From positions 1,716,501-1,780,500 of the forward strand of contig QANY01004715.1 of NCBI GenBank assembly GCA_003255025.1: a DNA stretch of 64,000 nucleotides. Reading direction: 5' to 3'. Source of the DNA: Datisca glomerata. Lineage: Eukaryota > Streptophyta > Magnoliopsida > Cucurbitales > Datiscaceae. The notes under the pieces are model-generated. The model made no database searches. It was not told the DNA's origin and worked only from the letters and a program-made list of their open reading frames with translations. Positions 45,643 through 58,969 of this stretch are shown here, one piece after another. Made by a program: the position numbers and the translations under genes. Each line of letters begins with the position of its first letter. Position 1 is the first letter of the stretch.

Positions 45643-48438
45643 TTAAATGAGAGAACACTGGTCCTGGTGGGACCTTCGGAGGAGAATATTGACACCATGT
45701 CCAGGCTCCACAATCATTTTGTAGGAGGGAGAATGTTGATATTTAGGGGAAAGAGAGAAAGAAAAGTTGGAAATAATAAGGGAAAGGACTAGTTTCAATT
45801 GAAGCATGGCAAAGTTTCTGCCTAAACACAAGCGAGGACCCACACCAAAAGGAATATAAGCTTGAGAAAACTTACAAGCCTTTGATATGCCATCCACAAA
45901 CCTCTGTGGCTTGAATTCATTGGCATCTTCTCCCCATATAGCAGGATCCCTATGTAAGGTGGGAATCAGAGTCCATAAACAAACTCCCTTTGGTATAGTT
46001 AGCTTGTTTCCAATTTGGGTATCCTCAAGTGCTTCCCTTGAAACGAATGCTGCTGGTGGGTATAGACGAAGCACCTCTAGAACCACCATATGAAGGGATT
46101 TTAAATGGGAGATGGAAGAGGCGTTGGGTAGACCGTGTTGACAATGTTGAGCCACCTCAGTCCGGATGCGGGATTGCCACTCAGGATGGACAGAAAGTAA
46201 CATCAAGCACCAAGAGGCTGCAACTGCTGTGGATTCGTGCCCAGCAAAGTATATACTCTTGCAATTATCAACTATCATTTGCTTGGCCTTGGGCTTGGCC
46301 GCCGATGATGATGTGGATTCCTTGCTGCTACTGCTTCTTGAGCTGATCCTTTCATCTTCTAATTTGATCATTCCTTCCATTATCAATTGCATCAGATCCT
46401 TTTGATCAGACGAACCTGCTGCTTGTTCAGCACGTTCTTGAACTGCATCCCAAATCAACGTCTCTATCTCATTCTCTAGCTTACTAATCTCTCCTTTCTT
46501 CTTCTTTAATATTGCAAAATTAGAGACGCCGAAAAGGAAGCTTCGTTGAGAAATGAGTTTTTGAAGACTCCTAAGCTTTGAGAATATCTCTTTGCCTTTC
46601 ACGTAATTAGAGCTTCCAAAACAAGCCCTCGATATCACATCTGCCGACACTTCCCTTAAATCCTCATCAACTTTAATATCTGCTATCACGCCCCCTTGTT
46701 CTTCTATCATCTCTCCCCATTTTCTAACCAATGTGTGGGCTGACTCCAACATTATCCCCACCATGTCCTGCATTTTTTTTCTTTTCTTTTTGTTACATAT
46801 ACATACACACGCGCTATATTTGGAAAAAATAATATATATATATATATATATATATATGTTATTGTAACAATATAATACAACATTTCTTTAACCACGTACC
46901 TTGACTTTGTCCATGAAAAACTCAGGAGCAACAATTTTCCTCTGCTGTGCCCAAACAAGACCGTTTGACCTCAAAATACCATTGCCGAGCATGGGTGCTA
47001 GTCTTTTTGTTACGTACGAAGGTTTGCCTAAATTCAAAGTAAGACTGCTGTTTAATTCCTTCACAAGCTCCGGTTCGTTCACATACAAGTGTTGTCGCAT
47101 CCCTGTTGAATACGTGTATAATGGACCTGCATCATTTTTCAATTAACCACATCATTTTTTTCTTGTTAATTATATACTAGGTAGGTAGTCAGCTAGTAAT
47201 CCCTCAGATTAAATCACACTCACTTGATCTCTCTCTGTTTTTTTTTTCTAATCACAGAAACACAGATTTCATAATTAAGAAACAGTAAGAAAAGAATAAA
47301 ATCAAGGAGAGGTCTACCCCTTAAAATCACCTTATTTGTGCTACCCAATTGAATCATAGGTATGGAGCAGTTTTTAATACTAAATGAGGGTCAGAGCATG
47401 TCATTTACAATTGCCGATATGTAATTTAAATTGAATAAATCTATGTCCGTCAAATTTAAACTAAGTTTTAATTGATCAAGTGAAGTAACAATCATTTATT
47501 GATTGTTGTTTTATCACTCATTAAAATGATTTAACAATTTAATTTATAAATGATTGACACATAATTTGATCAATTAAAACTTGGTCTAAATATTTTATTT
47601 TTCAATGAGGCTATCAACGTTTATACGCTCATTTCTTTACCAGATACAGTACATAGTTGACCTGGTTAGTTCTTAAATCATGCTGCAAAAGAAAGAGGAT
47701 TGAGAGAGGGAAAGTAATGCTGTTTTCTTAAAGACCACATATGTAATCTTATATGGTAGATATAATTAGATCGTTTAATTTCTTCTCTCTTGATTTTATA
47801 TGAAGTGTGGTGAAGAGTCGAGGATCATAATTAATTAAATTAAGCAAATTTTTAGGTTCCAATTTCCGAAGGTATTAATTGAGCTAGAAAAAAGTCACTT
47901 ATGCACACGAATGATTTATCTTTGCATATGAATTACAGTTATGATCATAAGTTTGTGTGATGATTGTTTGATTTTTTAACTAATCAATTAATAGGTTCCA
48001 ATTAATACATGATGATCATTCCAACAAGTAGACACTCAGTTTAATTATTAATGCATCAGGAAAAAGAAAAGAAAAAGAAGATTGATGCGTACCGTATTGT
48101 TTTCGCCACTGTTCAAGATAAGGGAAGAGGGAGGAAGTGTAGTCGTGGGCCACAATTCCAACAAGAGCATCATATTCTTCTTCAGGATCAGTAGCAGTAG
48201 TAGTATTGTTCATCTTCTCCATAACCTGCAATTGGATCATCTTCATCTCCGCAACATTACCGTAGAAAAGGAAAGGTACTGGTGGCCCTCTTATTCCTTG
48301 TTTTCTGATCTTCCTCCTCACTTTCACACACTTCACCCACACTGTTTTGTACATCATATGAATCAGTAAGAAGCTCACTACTACTGTTCCCATAACTGCT
48401 ACCCAAAACATTATAGTTGAAACCATATGGATTTCCAT
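45643..48438 (-). CDS. Cytochrome P450, CYP72-clan, CYP714-like
   Basis: Three exons: 48093-48438, 46900-47126 and 45643-46767. They join in frame to 565 codons plus stop. Residues 8-30 form an N-terminal membrane anchor, placing the protein on the ER. Motifs seen: GIRGPP hinge, oxygen-binding AGHEST at 366-371, EVLR (ExxR) at 422-425 and heme loop [10 protein letters not shown] at 498-507 with Cys505 as iron ligand. FIPFGVG-like context, NFAMLQLKL and the long C terminus fit CYP714, whose known members oxidise gibberellins; other CYP72-clan families are possible, and the substrate is inferred. A Ser-rich insertion at about 333-346 before the I helix is unusual. Intron 1 is about 1 kb. All key residues are present, so it looks functional. 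Confidence 0.93.
46832..46857. repeat. (AT)n microsatellite in P450 intron 2
   Basis: An uninterrupted AT dinucleotide run of about 26 bp between exons 2 and 3 of the P450 gene. Confidence 0.9.
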
Positions 48439-48504
48439 TTAATTCCTTTTTATTCGCTACGCTATTGATCTGTACCTTCCTTATGTACATACTCCTTTCT
48501 CTCT

Positions 48505-48514
48505 CTATATATGT
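48505..48514 (-). promoter_or_regulatory. Possible TATA box of the P450 gene
   Basis: The minus strand reads ACATATATAG about 70 bases upstream of the start codon, followed by a CT/GA-rich leader. The spacing fits a plant core promoter; it is not proven. Confidence 0.4.
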
Positions 48515-49784
48515 GTGATTTGACATACTCTTTAATTGCCTATTATATATACATATATATGTCTGTGATGTTGGTAATAGAAATTAGGGTATAAAACAAA
48601 AGGGGCCGGGTAGTTTTTTAATCCATATTGCCTTTAATTTATTGTTTATGCAGATGAGGTTGGACAAAGTGGGCCGACTTTGTTGTCTAAAGACCTTAAG
48701 TGATTGAGATGTATATATTATATAAAACTACGAATACGGCATTACAAAATAAATAATATAGAAGATAATTGCAAGGGAGATTGTTTTTGGTATTGAGCTC
48801 TGTTTATTCAGTACTCCAGGAATCTTAGAAATATTTCCATATGAAAGGGTTCTTCGCAATTGACTGGGGGGGAGGATCGATAGAGGCCGGTATTTAATGT
48901 AAGAACCAGTTCATATATTGACTTCTTTATGTATTCTGGAGATTTAAACTAAATTTATATTTTATTGCTCGACAACTGTTGATGATAATAGAAAAACAAC
49001 GTTTGAATTTTAGATCTAACCAAATAATCTAAAAAGGCCCTATAGATTTGGGATCTCTCAACACAGGGGATCCTAATCTCCATGAAATTAGAGACGTGAT
49101 ATAAGGCCAATACTTGACTATTATTGGACACAGTCACTTAGAAGGCCAATACTTGACTCCTTGTGTGTGGAGGACAAATTACATCAAACTCTATTTGTGT
49201 TATTATTAGTTTTTACTAAGTACTCTACATAGTTTTAAAACTTACATACATATATTTTTTCTTTTCTTTTTTTACTTTAAAATTGTTGAATCAGTAAATG
49301 CTGATATAAATTATGAAAGAGCATTCAAATTTGTCTCGTTTTTTTCCCTCACTTTAGCTTAAAATTTATATTCAAACAATTTGAATGGGACTCAGTTTCT
49401 TTTTTCTTGTTCCAGATGTGTGGTTTCTACGCATTGGTTATCCAAGGACCCCAAATGGTTGTACTTTTTCACAAATTTGACATTTTTATTAATGCCGTTA
49501 ATTAATCCAAGATAAATAAGGAGATCTATTCTCACTAATTGAAAAACTTAACTAGAAAATAGCTCTCATCATTGATTTTGACTCAACTTACAAATTATCA
49601 ACTTACTTTTAGAAGTGCGTTTGACTCAATTATTAAATAAATTATTAATTTATTTAAATAAAAAAGTTAATATGTTATTTTTGACAAAAATGATTTAAAA
49701 CAAAATTAATAAATTATAAGTTAAACTAATCAAACTCTTTTTAAACTTAAAATTCTTTTATTTTTTTCTCATACCCAAAATTAC
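48515..49784. other. P450 upstream region and spacer
   Basis: No gene is seen. A short direct repeat, AAGGCCAATACTTGACT, occurs near 49103 and 49142. AT-rich, with the P450 promoter expected in its left part. Confidence 0.5.
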
Positions 49785-49854
49785 CTTCCTCGAACTTCAT
49801 GCCGTTTTCTTTGACATGCGTTCCTCTCGACCGAGCCGTCTTCGCCGAAGCCAT
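49785..49854 (-). pseudogene. Orphan first-exon-like fragment
   Basis: The minus strand starts ATGGCTTCGGCGAAGACGGC and codes MASAKTARSRGTHVKENGMK plus a few residues. It ends at GAAG/GTAATT, a good donor site. A GA/CT-rich leader lies upstream (to about 50110). No second exon is seen to the left. It could be a promoter/exon-1 piece left by rearrangement or carried by a Helitron. The protein is not recognised. Confidence 0.4.
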
Positions 49855-50343
49855 AGCTCTCGATCCTCTGATTCCCTCAGTTCAATTTTTTGAAAAGAGG
49901 TCATGATTCACTGTAATAGTGCCTCTCCTAGTGCAGAACCGGGTAAAGAAAGATTCGAAAATTTCGTAATTCAGAAATTCAGTGACAGAGGTTGAGAGAG
50001 AGAGAACCTGTAATAAATAAATGTTGAATTGAAGACTCTGATATAGCTCATCCAACAACAAGAGAGGGTTTAAAGAAAGAGAGAGAGGATAGTGTAGTGT
50101 AGGAGAAAATATTGGGTAACTGCAATATTGAATATTTATTAACCATTCATATAATCAATTATCATGTATTTAAAAATATTATATTTTTTTCTTCAGATTT
50201 TAAGGAGATCGAATAAATAATTTTTGAAGTGCATAAACCGTATGCACGTGTCATCAAATGATATGGAGGAGTATTAAATATTCCTCCAATGTAATTGTGG
50301 TTTTTAGGTCTTAGGAAGTTTGTTTTGGGCTTTTTGAATAAAA

Positions 50344-50376
50344 CTAGGTAAGGGCATGTGCAACGCACGTGCATGT
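50344..50376 (-). other. Helitron 3' end
   Basis: The plus strand reads CTAGGTAAGGGCATGTGCAA and continues CGCACGTGCATG. The hairpin GCACGTGCG/GCACATGC and CTAG followed by T on the minus strand fit a Helitron that would extend rightward. Its 5' end was not located. Confidence 0.7.
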
Positions 50377-51044
50377 AGTTATGTCATTTTGTCATTTGAA
50401 GTATTAGATTTATTTTCGAATGAGCTTTTGGATAAATATGACCTCGAGAGAGTTAATGGTACCCCGATGATAGAGCTAATTATTGTTGCTCAACCTTCAA
50501 GACTATGTCTGATAATTAAATTTATGAGAAAATTCTAAATAAATTATACAAAATTTTCTTCCATTCTTTATCTAATTAGCTGTTGGGAACAATTATGTTT
50601 GAAGCATGATTCATGTTGGGGATGACTAAATTATCATTTTTTATATCTTTTATGTTATATCTATGTTATAACTGGTACTTATCCCGATAAGGATTGAATT
50701 TTTAGAGCTTTGATTGAGTTGTTTTTTCATGTGTTATTCTCCTGGTGCTCAGGTATTGGAGCATGAGTACAAAGATACTATTATCATCCAAAATTGTATA
50801 AGAGGATAAAACAATTTTTCTAACGCGTCCAAGTGCGTTCAGTGGAAATTAACATTACAGTAAGTGAAGTGTTTAAAAATATTTTATCCTTAAAACTATT
50901 GATCAAATAGCAATTCAAATAAACTCAACTAAACGAATAAGTTTAATTTATCACACCCGTACCTCCCAATCAAATCACAAATAATTTAGACCCTAAAAGT
51001 TTAAAATCATAGTCTTGGATCATTTTCTTACACAACTTGTTTGT
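50377..51044. other. Non-coding spacer, part duplicated at 54990-55130
   Basis: 50880-51010 (AACTCAACTAAACGAATAAG, CACAAATAATTTAGA) is a direct diverged copy of 54995-55130. No gene or domain was seen. Confidence 0.55.
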
Positions 51045-51800
51045 GATTCATTCAGGCTCTTCGCCATCTTCGCCATCAAAGGTTGAATAATTAGACCTCA
51101 GCTTAACCATTATACCTTCTTCACTTGGGATCAATTACTTCTTGCTTTGATGATAGGCTAATTTGTGTATTGCACTATATGTGTTCTGTCATAGCTAAAT
51201 TTGTGTTGATCTACTTGTTTTTTTAGGTTAGTAGATGTTTGACTTTATGGTTGTGGTTCTACATTATAATTTTTATTTATCTATTATTTGGTGTCTGTAC
51301 AACAAGGTTATCATCATGAAATTGTAGCTCATGTGTAATTTGGACTGTTGTTTTTCTTTTTGGTAGTTTTCTGAATTCTGAATATTAGTTTAATTTATTT
51401 GTCTCTCTTGTGTGTTGTTTTTATTTGTTTGTATATTTACTGTCAAAATGACTTGTTATTGGGTTTTTTAGGGATCAATCTAAGTCACAAGCATTTTCCG
51501 ATCCTGTGTGCTATTTTGTAGTATTTTTAGTTGTTTTGGTTAGTCTAGTTATGATGAATTTGACAATTTATTTTGGTTATTTGGACTGGGTTTCTCATGA
51601 TGAAAGTGTAGTCAATTAGATTTTGTGAATGCCATATTAAGATGGGGTTAAGAGGAAATCTGATTTGCTTTGTGAAATTTGAGAATTGTTGACTAAATCT
51701 CGACCGTCCATTTGGTGGGTGAGATCATTTTTTCAACCGTCCATCTTTGTTGGGTTATTGATCTCGACCGTCTGTGTCGTGTGTCAAAGAGACGGGGGAA
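51045..51800 (+). repeat. Left arm of a large inverted repeat
   Basis: It matches the reverse complement of 55495-56222 over about 0.75 kb. Shared blocks include GGGATCAATTNCTTCTTGCTTTG-like sequence, TGGTTGTGGTTCTACATTATA, ACAACAAGGTTATCATCATG, ATGGGGTTAAGAGGAAAT and CTCGACCGTC. The arms are separated by about 3.7 kb. Confidence 0.85.
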
Positions 51801-54340
51801 ATGAAGAAACGAAATTTGATGCTCATTATAAATAACAGGCGCCTACAATGATTAACTAAAACCCGAGGTTTTATGCATTCTCACAATGCCCAAGCATGTT
51901 GTCCAGATCTCACAAATTACATATAGGCTGAAGATCATAATATAAGCAGTTACTTTTCAGGATATTTTCATCATTCACAATGCTATCTAAAATGAACAAA
52001 CTTCTCTCCATCGTTCAACTCATTTCTCTCTATGTGAAACTTAAAACTAACAATTTATTACAATGGATATTTTTTTACTACCTTTAAATGAGAAGTTCAT
52101 GTTCACTCATAACATATATGAAATATACATTCTCAAAGATTCTTGTATTTTATAAGCAAATAAGTATATATTTAATAAAAAAAAATAACAAGAAAAATAG
52201 CATGATCGAAGAAATTATTCTCTTGCAAACCACAAAATCATAATTCACTAAACACTCATAAGTAATAAAGCATATAAAGCAAAACACTTATAAAGCATAA
52301 CAGAATGCACATGACATACCGAGAAACTAAAATAACATGGGTCAGCCTTACACAAAGTAGTAGTGAACTTGGAAAAAACACTTATAATGCATATTTACAT
52401 TAAATCATGATAATTGACACAAACCAGCCCAACCAATCTCACTAATCCACCATAAAAATATCAATTTTTTTCTTTCTTGTTTAATAAGAGATTGACCTCT
52501 ACAATCTATTAGTCTCCGCAATCTTTATTAATAGATGTTGCTCCTTCACGTAATAATGTCCTCTAAAATAAAGGGATGAGATTACTCTGAGTATGAAAAT
52601 GTTGAGGTTCTCAAATTTGAATTTATCCGTGCCAAAAATTGAAGAAAATTATGATTTGAATGAAGCATAAACTCTCAGTAGTCAGGAAATTCAAAACTTA
52701 TCAGTAAACTATTTATTATTGAGAATAGTAAAATAAATTATTTTGGGATAACCAACTTTAACCTCCTATTATCTTCTATGTTGTCATGACATTGATAGTT
52801 GTCACCACTACTGATCGTCTCTTCGAAGCACTGAACTCTCATGCTTGGCAATGACCCCTCACATGTTCTTCATACAATATCCTTCATACATATAATATCT
52901 TTCCTACATTAGGATTAAAAGAAATATATATATATATANTATATATATATAAAGTAGTTAAGCCAATGAGTTACTATGATATACTTTATACAAAAAGGGA
53001 AACATGACTCAGATAGTATTTAAGTTCTCTGCGCCCATCATATCCATGTTGCAGGTGATACATAACAGCTCATCTTGCAATGAGTTAAAATGCAATTATC
53101 ATGTAATTTGCACATGTTCAAGGTCAATGAATCTCAAGAAACAAGAAACATTGAATAAGACTAATGGCAGTAGAAAGCTACCGAACCTATCCAATTACAC
53201 GTTAATCACTAAGAAGTTGACATCCCTAGTTAATTGTAATTAAAGTTCATTGCATATCTTATACGAAGTTGTAGTTGTTTAAGTATCAATAAGTTCATAT
53301 TAAGATAAAATTATAGTATTATAAGTCACAAATGTGTTGGACAGACGTGTTGGACCTAGAGATGATTCTTCTCTTCCACCTAAAATATGTTCAATTAAAA
53401 TGTTTATCGTAAAACGAATGTAGGCCAAGATGATCTATTGTGTAATGCCATTTCGAACGGATAACATGCCAGTTTTCAATCTCATCTAAAACAGAATTTG
53501 CCCCACCTCAGAGAAGCAAACAACATAGAGAGTCCTTTTTGGCACTTAATAGCTTCACATTCCAAGTGAAAATCTTTGAAAGAGCAGCAGTAAACAAAAA
53601 GACTGGTTCAAAAGAGAAAATAGCGAGTAAAAGACATAAGTTAATGCTTGCTTAACTTCAGATATTGGTACCTAATAACTAAGATATAATACACAGAAAT
53701 AAATTTAAAATGCTTGATTACTCAAGACAGGCATGCCCTTAAAGAGGAAAGCCTACCAATAGAAGTAGGAGTAGCATGCTGTCAGTCAGACTCACCACTG
53801 ACGTAACCGTCTCATAACACAAATACATTAGAAGAATGCACACAGGTTAGAAGGCAACATATAGTGAAAGAAAATTTTTATACGATATCATACCTACCAA
53901 TAGAGCAGAAGTATTACGTAAACAAAGCAAAATCTTTCAACGTGATCTTATACTGTAAAGTTTTCAGAACATTGTATTTGTCTATTAAGTCTAGAATTTG
54001 CAATAGCACGAACAAAAGCTGTAATTTGTTATCATTTGTCAGGAAGAGATCCTTGGTGCTATGTTGAATCTCGATCGCACGCCTTTTGCCAAATGATTCA
54101 TCAGTAACAGTGAAATTCAGGGATAGTTCCTTGACATCACCTTCATAGTTCTATATAGTAATAAGATATATGAAGATTAGAAACTTAATGCAAAAATGTA
54201 CTTGTACATGTACACTCTTTAGTAAGATTCAGCCATCATCAGTGTAGACAGAAATCACAACACAGGAGAACTATAGTGAAAACAGATTACAATTTTAAAA
54301 CAATAATCAACAAGCACATAGAAGAAATCATGACGTAAAG
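51801..54340. other. AT-rich spacer between inverted arms
   Basis: Only short frames without domains. An AT microsatellite with one unresolved base (N at 52939) lies at 52922-52952. No RNA gene was recognised. Confidence 0.5.
52922..52952. repeat. (AT)n microsatellite with an unresolved base
   Basis: An alternating TA run of about 30 bp with a single N at 52939. Confidence 0.9.
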
Positions 54341-54346
54341 TAAATG

Positions 54347-54925
54347 ACCTTGAGAAGAAAATGAACAAGAAAAAGAATACAAAGAACATAATACAAACAT
54401 AAAAACTAAGATAAAAAAATCAGTACTTATAGCCAACTACAACAGAAATAAACATCCAATTACATCAAGCAGAAAATAATTCTCTAATGAAACCAAAATA
54501 AATACCAGATACATAGAGCATAAATCTCGTCCATTTTAGCTAAAGCATTATAATAAAACAATCATAAAGGGAAAATCAATGCATATAAAACAAAACCCTG
54601 CTAACATTAGATGTAAAGAAATAAAGAAGATATGACGGCTTTCCTTTTTTTTTATCAGTAAAGTTAACGGATTTTGTTGCCTCATTTACATGCCACTTTC
54701 CATTACAGAAGAAAAACATGGAGCAAAAGAAACAGAAACAGAGAAATAAATTGGCCTATCATCTACTCACCCAAAAAACAGACAATCCAATATAATTTAC
54801 ATAATCAGAAAACACATACATAATTGAGCAAATAAGACAAGATAATCATCATTATCTCTGACAATCAAGTGCAGCAGCCAATGTGAAGCCATGCAAGTGA
54901 TATCTGAACGCACGTGACTCGCCAA
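54347..54925. repeat. Direct segmental duplicate, copy 1
   Basis: Matches 58970-59300 (AGAAAATGAACAAGAAAAAG, TACTTATAGCCAACTACAAC, ATCATAAAGGGAAAATC, ATGACGGCTTTCCTTT) and continues as a match to 60065-60280 (CACCCAAAAAACAGACA-like, GTGCAGCAGCCAA, TCTGAACGCACGTGACTCGC). Confidence 0.85.
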
Positions 54926-55494
54926 CGTGATTTTTTCACAAGACAGTAATTTTTTCACAAAATTAACATTCCGATAACTCAAGTTAACAAAAAACGCTTA
55001 TCCTCAAACTATTTATCAAATATCAATTAAAATAAACTCAACTAAAAAATAAGTTTAATTAATCATATCCTTACATCCTAAATCAAAATCACAAATAATT
55101 TAGAGTCCAGAAATGTAAAATCATAATCTAAAACCTAGTGAAACCCATGACTATCACTATGATTCTCACCAATAATAAAGTAAATATACAAAATTTCACC
55201 TTCAAAGTACCTTTATTATCCATTTCCCCCACAAAAGACTCACTCCAAAAAGACATTAAAAAAATAGAGACAGATACAGTGGATAAAAACAGAGACAAAG
55301 ACAGTGGATTATCATCTATTCACCCAACAAACTAACGGAGATTAAAATCGACTCCAGAAAAAAAATCACACAGGAAAAATAGATGAAAATAGAGACAAAC
55401 GTTTGAGTTGAACTTACCGAATGCACCGTGTGGAAGCTTGCATAGCCTCCCCATGGCTGAAGCTTTGAGATCCTATCTTCCCCCTCTCTTAGAC

Positions 55495-56222
55495 ACACGA
55501 CACATACGGTCGAGATCAATAACCCAACAACGATGGACGGCTGAAAAATGATCTCACCCACCAAATGGATGGTCGAGATTTAGTCAACAATTCTCAAATT
55601 TCACAAAGCAAATCAAATTTCCTCTTAACCCCATCTTAATAACCCCATCTTAATAACCCCATCTTAATATGACATTCACAAAATCTAATTGACTACACTT
55701 TCGCCATGAGAAACCCACTCCAAATAACCAAAACGAATTGTCAAATTCATCATAACTATACTAACCAAAACAACTAAAAAGACCACAAAACAGCACACAT
55801 GATCGGAAAACGCTTGTGGCTTATATTGATCCCTAAAAAACCAAATAACAAATCATTTTGACAGTAAACATACAAAAAAATGAAAACAACACACAAGAGA
55901 GACAAAGAAATTAAATTAATATTCAGAAATTAGGAGACTACCAAAAAGAGAAACAACAGTCCAAATTACACACAAGCTACAATTTCATGATGATAACCTT
56001 GTTGTACAGACACCAAATAACAGATAAATAAAAATTATAATGTAGAACCACAACCATAAAGCCAAACATCTACTAACCTAAAAAACAAACAGGTGAACAC
56101 AAATTTAACTATGACAGAACACATATATTGAAATACACAAATTAATCTATCATCAAAGCAAGAAGCAATTGATCCCGAGTGAAGAAGGTATAATGGCGAA
56201 GAGCTTGAATGAATAACAAACA
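55495..56222 (-). repeat. Right arm of the large inverted repeat
   Basis: Reverse complement of 51045-51800. It holds a local triplication of ACCCCATCTTAATA (55630-55668) not present in the left arm. Just left of it the minus strand has ATGGGGAGGCTATGCAAGCT and a GTAAGT donor (about 55416-55454), an exon-like piece. Confidence 0.85.
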
Positions 56223-58964
56223 AGCTGTGTAAGAGCATGATTCAAGCATCACTTACGGTAGTTTGAAATCCAGCTTAGCAATGCTACAATAACCATCATT
56301 GCTTCTTATTTTCTACATCTAACTTAAACATCACACTTCCATCAAGTTATAGTACCTTTGTAAAGTCAGCAACTTATCACACGTCATTAGCCATTGTTAT
56401 TGAAATTTTTACCCTTTGCTACAGAGGAGCATACCATCATACCATCAGAAAACTAATACACCAACTTGAATAAGTAAGCGAAACAATAGGGATCAAAGAA
56501 AAAAACTCAATTCTGTATAGAAAGTAACTAACTTCAATAGAACTCTCATATTAAAGATAATGAACTCTCAATCTTTGGAACATATATATGCTGGAAAAAG
56601 GTAAAATAGATAATCTTTGCTCCTACGAAGGTTTTCTCTACCAAATGACAGCATAATAGCAGGAGCAACCCATAATTGTCATCATTTTTGCTCTAAGGGT
56701 CATGAATTTACAGTCTCCATGTCCCAGCTCTATGGTTAAGTATAAAGAAATTTGTCTAATGCGTAGATGTATATGAAAGTGAATAACATATTAAAAGAAT
56801 CAGTTGTCTGAAATATCTCAAATATCTAGTAACATTTAAATTGTCAAAGTGCGTTCAGTTAAAATTTGAAAAGTAAACAAACTACATAAACAACATTACC
56901 TGCTATTTTTTTACCAGCTGTATACCTCAAAGAGTGAAGATCCAAATTTCAAATGTATCTACTGACAAGAATGGCAGCATATTGTGCTTAAAAAAGTCGA
57001 TGACATAAAAGAAACTTAATAGGAAAATTGGAAATGATACAGGGTTAAGTGCATTTTAACATAAATTCAGATAAATACTTGAACTAAAAAACAAAAGCAA
57101 ACATGTTTCAGTTGTTCTGTGGCATGACTACAAGTACATAATAATACCACATAGATATACAGTTGCATCAACTATTAATAACATCTTCAACTTAAAATCA
57201 CATTTACACCTAATAGATACTTCATAGATACTTCACGTATACACGCTTCCAGTCTTGATAAATTATTAAAGGACTCTTTAATAAGACCATTGATTCAAAT
57301 AAGTTATTAACAAACAAAATGGTCAAACAACAATGAGCAGACAAGTATGAAGCATGACGAACGAGCAGAAATCAACCTCCGATAGTGAGAAGAGTGATGA
57401 AGCAAAATAAAAATCGGAGTCCTTTGGATGATTATCACCGATTTCCCATCCATCGCATTACCTGGTGTGATGTTCATACACAAGAAAATTTTCAGTCAAA
57501 AGTCTTGCATGACTAATTAAAGATAGAAAGAAACGTTTAAGAGACCAAAACACTTACAAAGAAGTTGAGCAATTACCCAACACCAATTTCCCATTAACAC
57601 GTCCGGATTGGCTATAAATAACAGCCAACTTGAATCTAATCACTTTCCTATTTGGATCACTCTAATTTCAAGTTTATCCTCCAGCTAAATAAAAAGCTCC
57701 CTTAATTATTACTCCTTTAGTTAGCAAGTACCATAGCCATAAAATTCAAATAGATGACTTTACATCCAAAACTCTTGAACCAGGGAATGATCACAAAAAG
57801 AAATTAAAAAACAAAAGCCTTTTTATGGACTCACAAGATAAAAAATCACATTTGAGCAAAAACATATAGCCAAAAGATCAAAGATCCTTCGGTAAAATAA
57901 TAGGAGACAAATCATATGGGAAGGGAAAGATCAGGAGAAAACTAAAAGCTAATAATCTTGAGTTAAGATGTCGTAATGGTCAAGCTGAGGTCTAATTCAA
58001 GCTTGGACTACTACGATAACCATCACTGGTTCTTATTCTCTACATCTAACTTACACATCACACTTCTATCAAGTTATAGTACCTTTCTAAAGTCAACAAC
58101 TTATGACATCTAACATATATTGGCAAAAGAATTGCTATAAACAAACGTATTTGATCCATGTCAACCAATTACCAAGAATCGCTATACATCTATGATTTCA
58201 TGTTCAATTTGTAAGAAATGCTATCAAAATATCAGGGGTAAAAATTTGTCAATATACACAAGTTTGCTGCGTAAAACAAAGCATTTTGTAACAAAATTCA
58301 GAAATCAACAACCAAATTTAGTCTGTAATATTATTACATTAAAAGAAAATATGTTTCACCATTAAAAAACATAGAGAAAGAGCTATAACACCTCAGACCA
58401 ACCCCAAAGTGAGTAAAATAACAATTTGATGAACCTGCAAACAAGAATCAAATGATAGTCATCAATACTATCTCATTAGACAAAACATTCAAATGAAAAA
58501 TAACAAAAGAAAATAAAAGCACATTGAATGAAACTAATCTGCTAACTGTTCTGTGAACATGCAAGTGACAAAATCAACGGTTGAGATTAAAAAGCTTAAG
58601 GGCATGGACGGCTGAGAGAAAATCTAACCAACAAAACGGACGGCTGAGAGGCGTCCTCGGCAACCCCAAAACACTAAACACATGGATGGCTCAGATCACA
58701 GAGATCCAACGGCTCCTAAGCAGTCAACATTTACCAACAGCGAAACGACCCATAAAGCCCTCCTTCCACCTTAAATTACAATTCAATATCCATGCCACCA
58801 ACCCATACAACCCATAATGTAAATTAACTCACATGGCAAGGGCAAGATAAACATTTCATGGAAGCAAGTAGCTACAAAACTCACACTTTTATAAGAGTAA
58901 GAAACCCATACAACCCATAATCCATGCCACCATATAGCAAAACTCATATAGGAAATCAGACTTA
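56223..58964. other. Gene-free stretch with a short direct repeat and ACGGCTGAGA motifs
   Basis: 56272-56385 and 58010-58110 are direct copies (AACCATCATTGCTTCTTATT against the same with changes, CATCAAGTTATAGTACCTTT). Near 58590-58720 GGACGGCTGAGA or a variant occurs three or four times. No coding frame of note. Confidence 0.55.
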
Positions 58965-58969
58965 AAGTA

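Noticed and set aside
58581..58817. 78-codon plus-strand frame
   Set aside because: Composition follows the repeated GGACGGCTGAGA motif; no splice context or homology.
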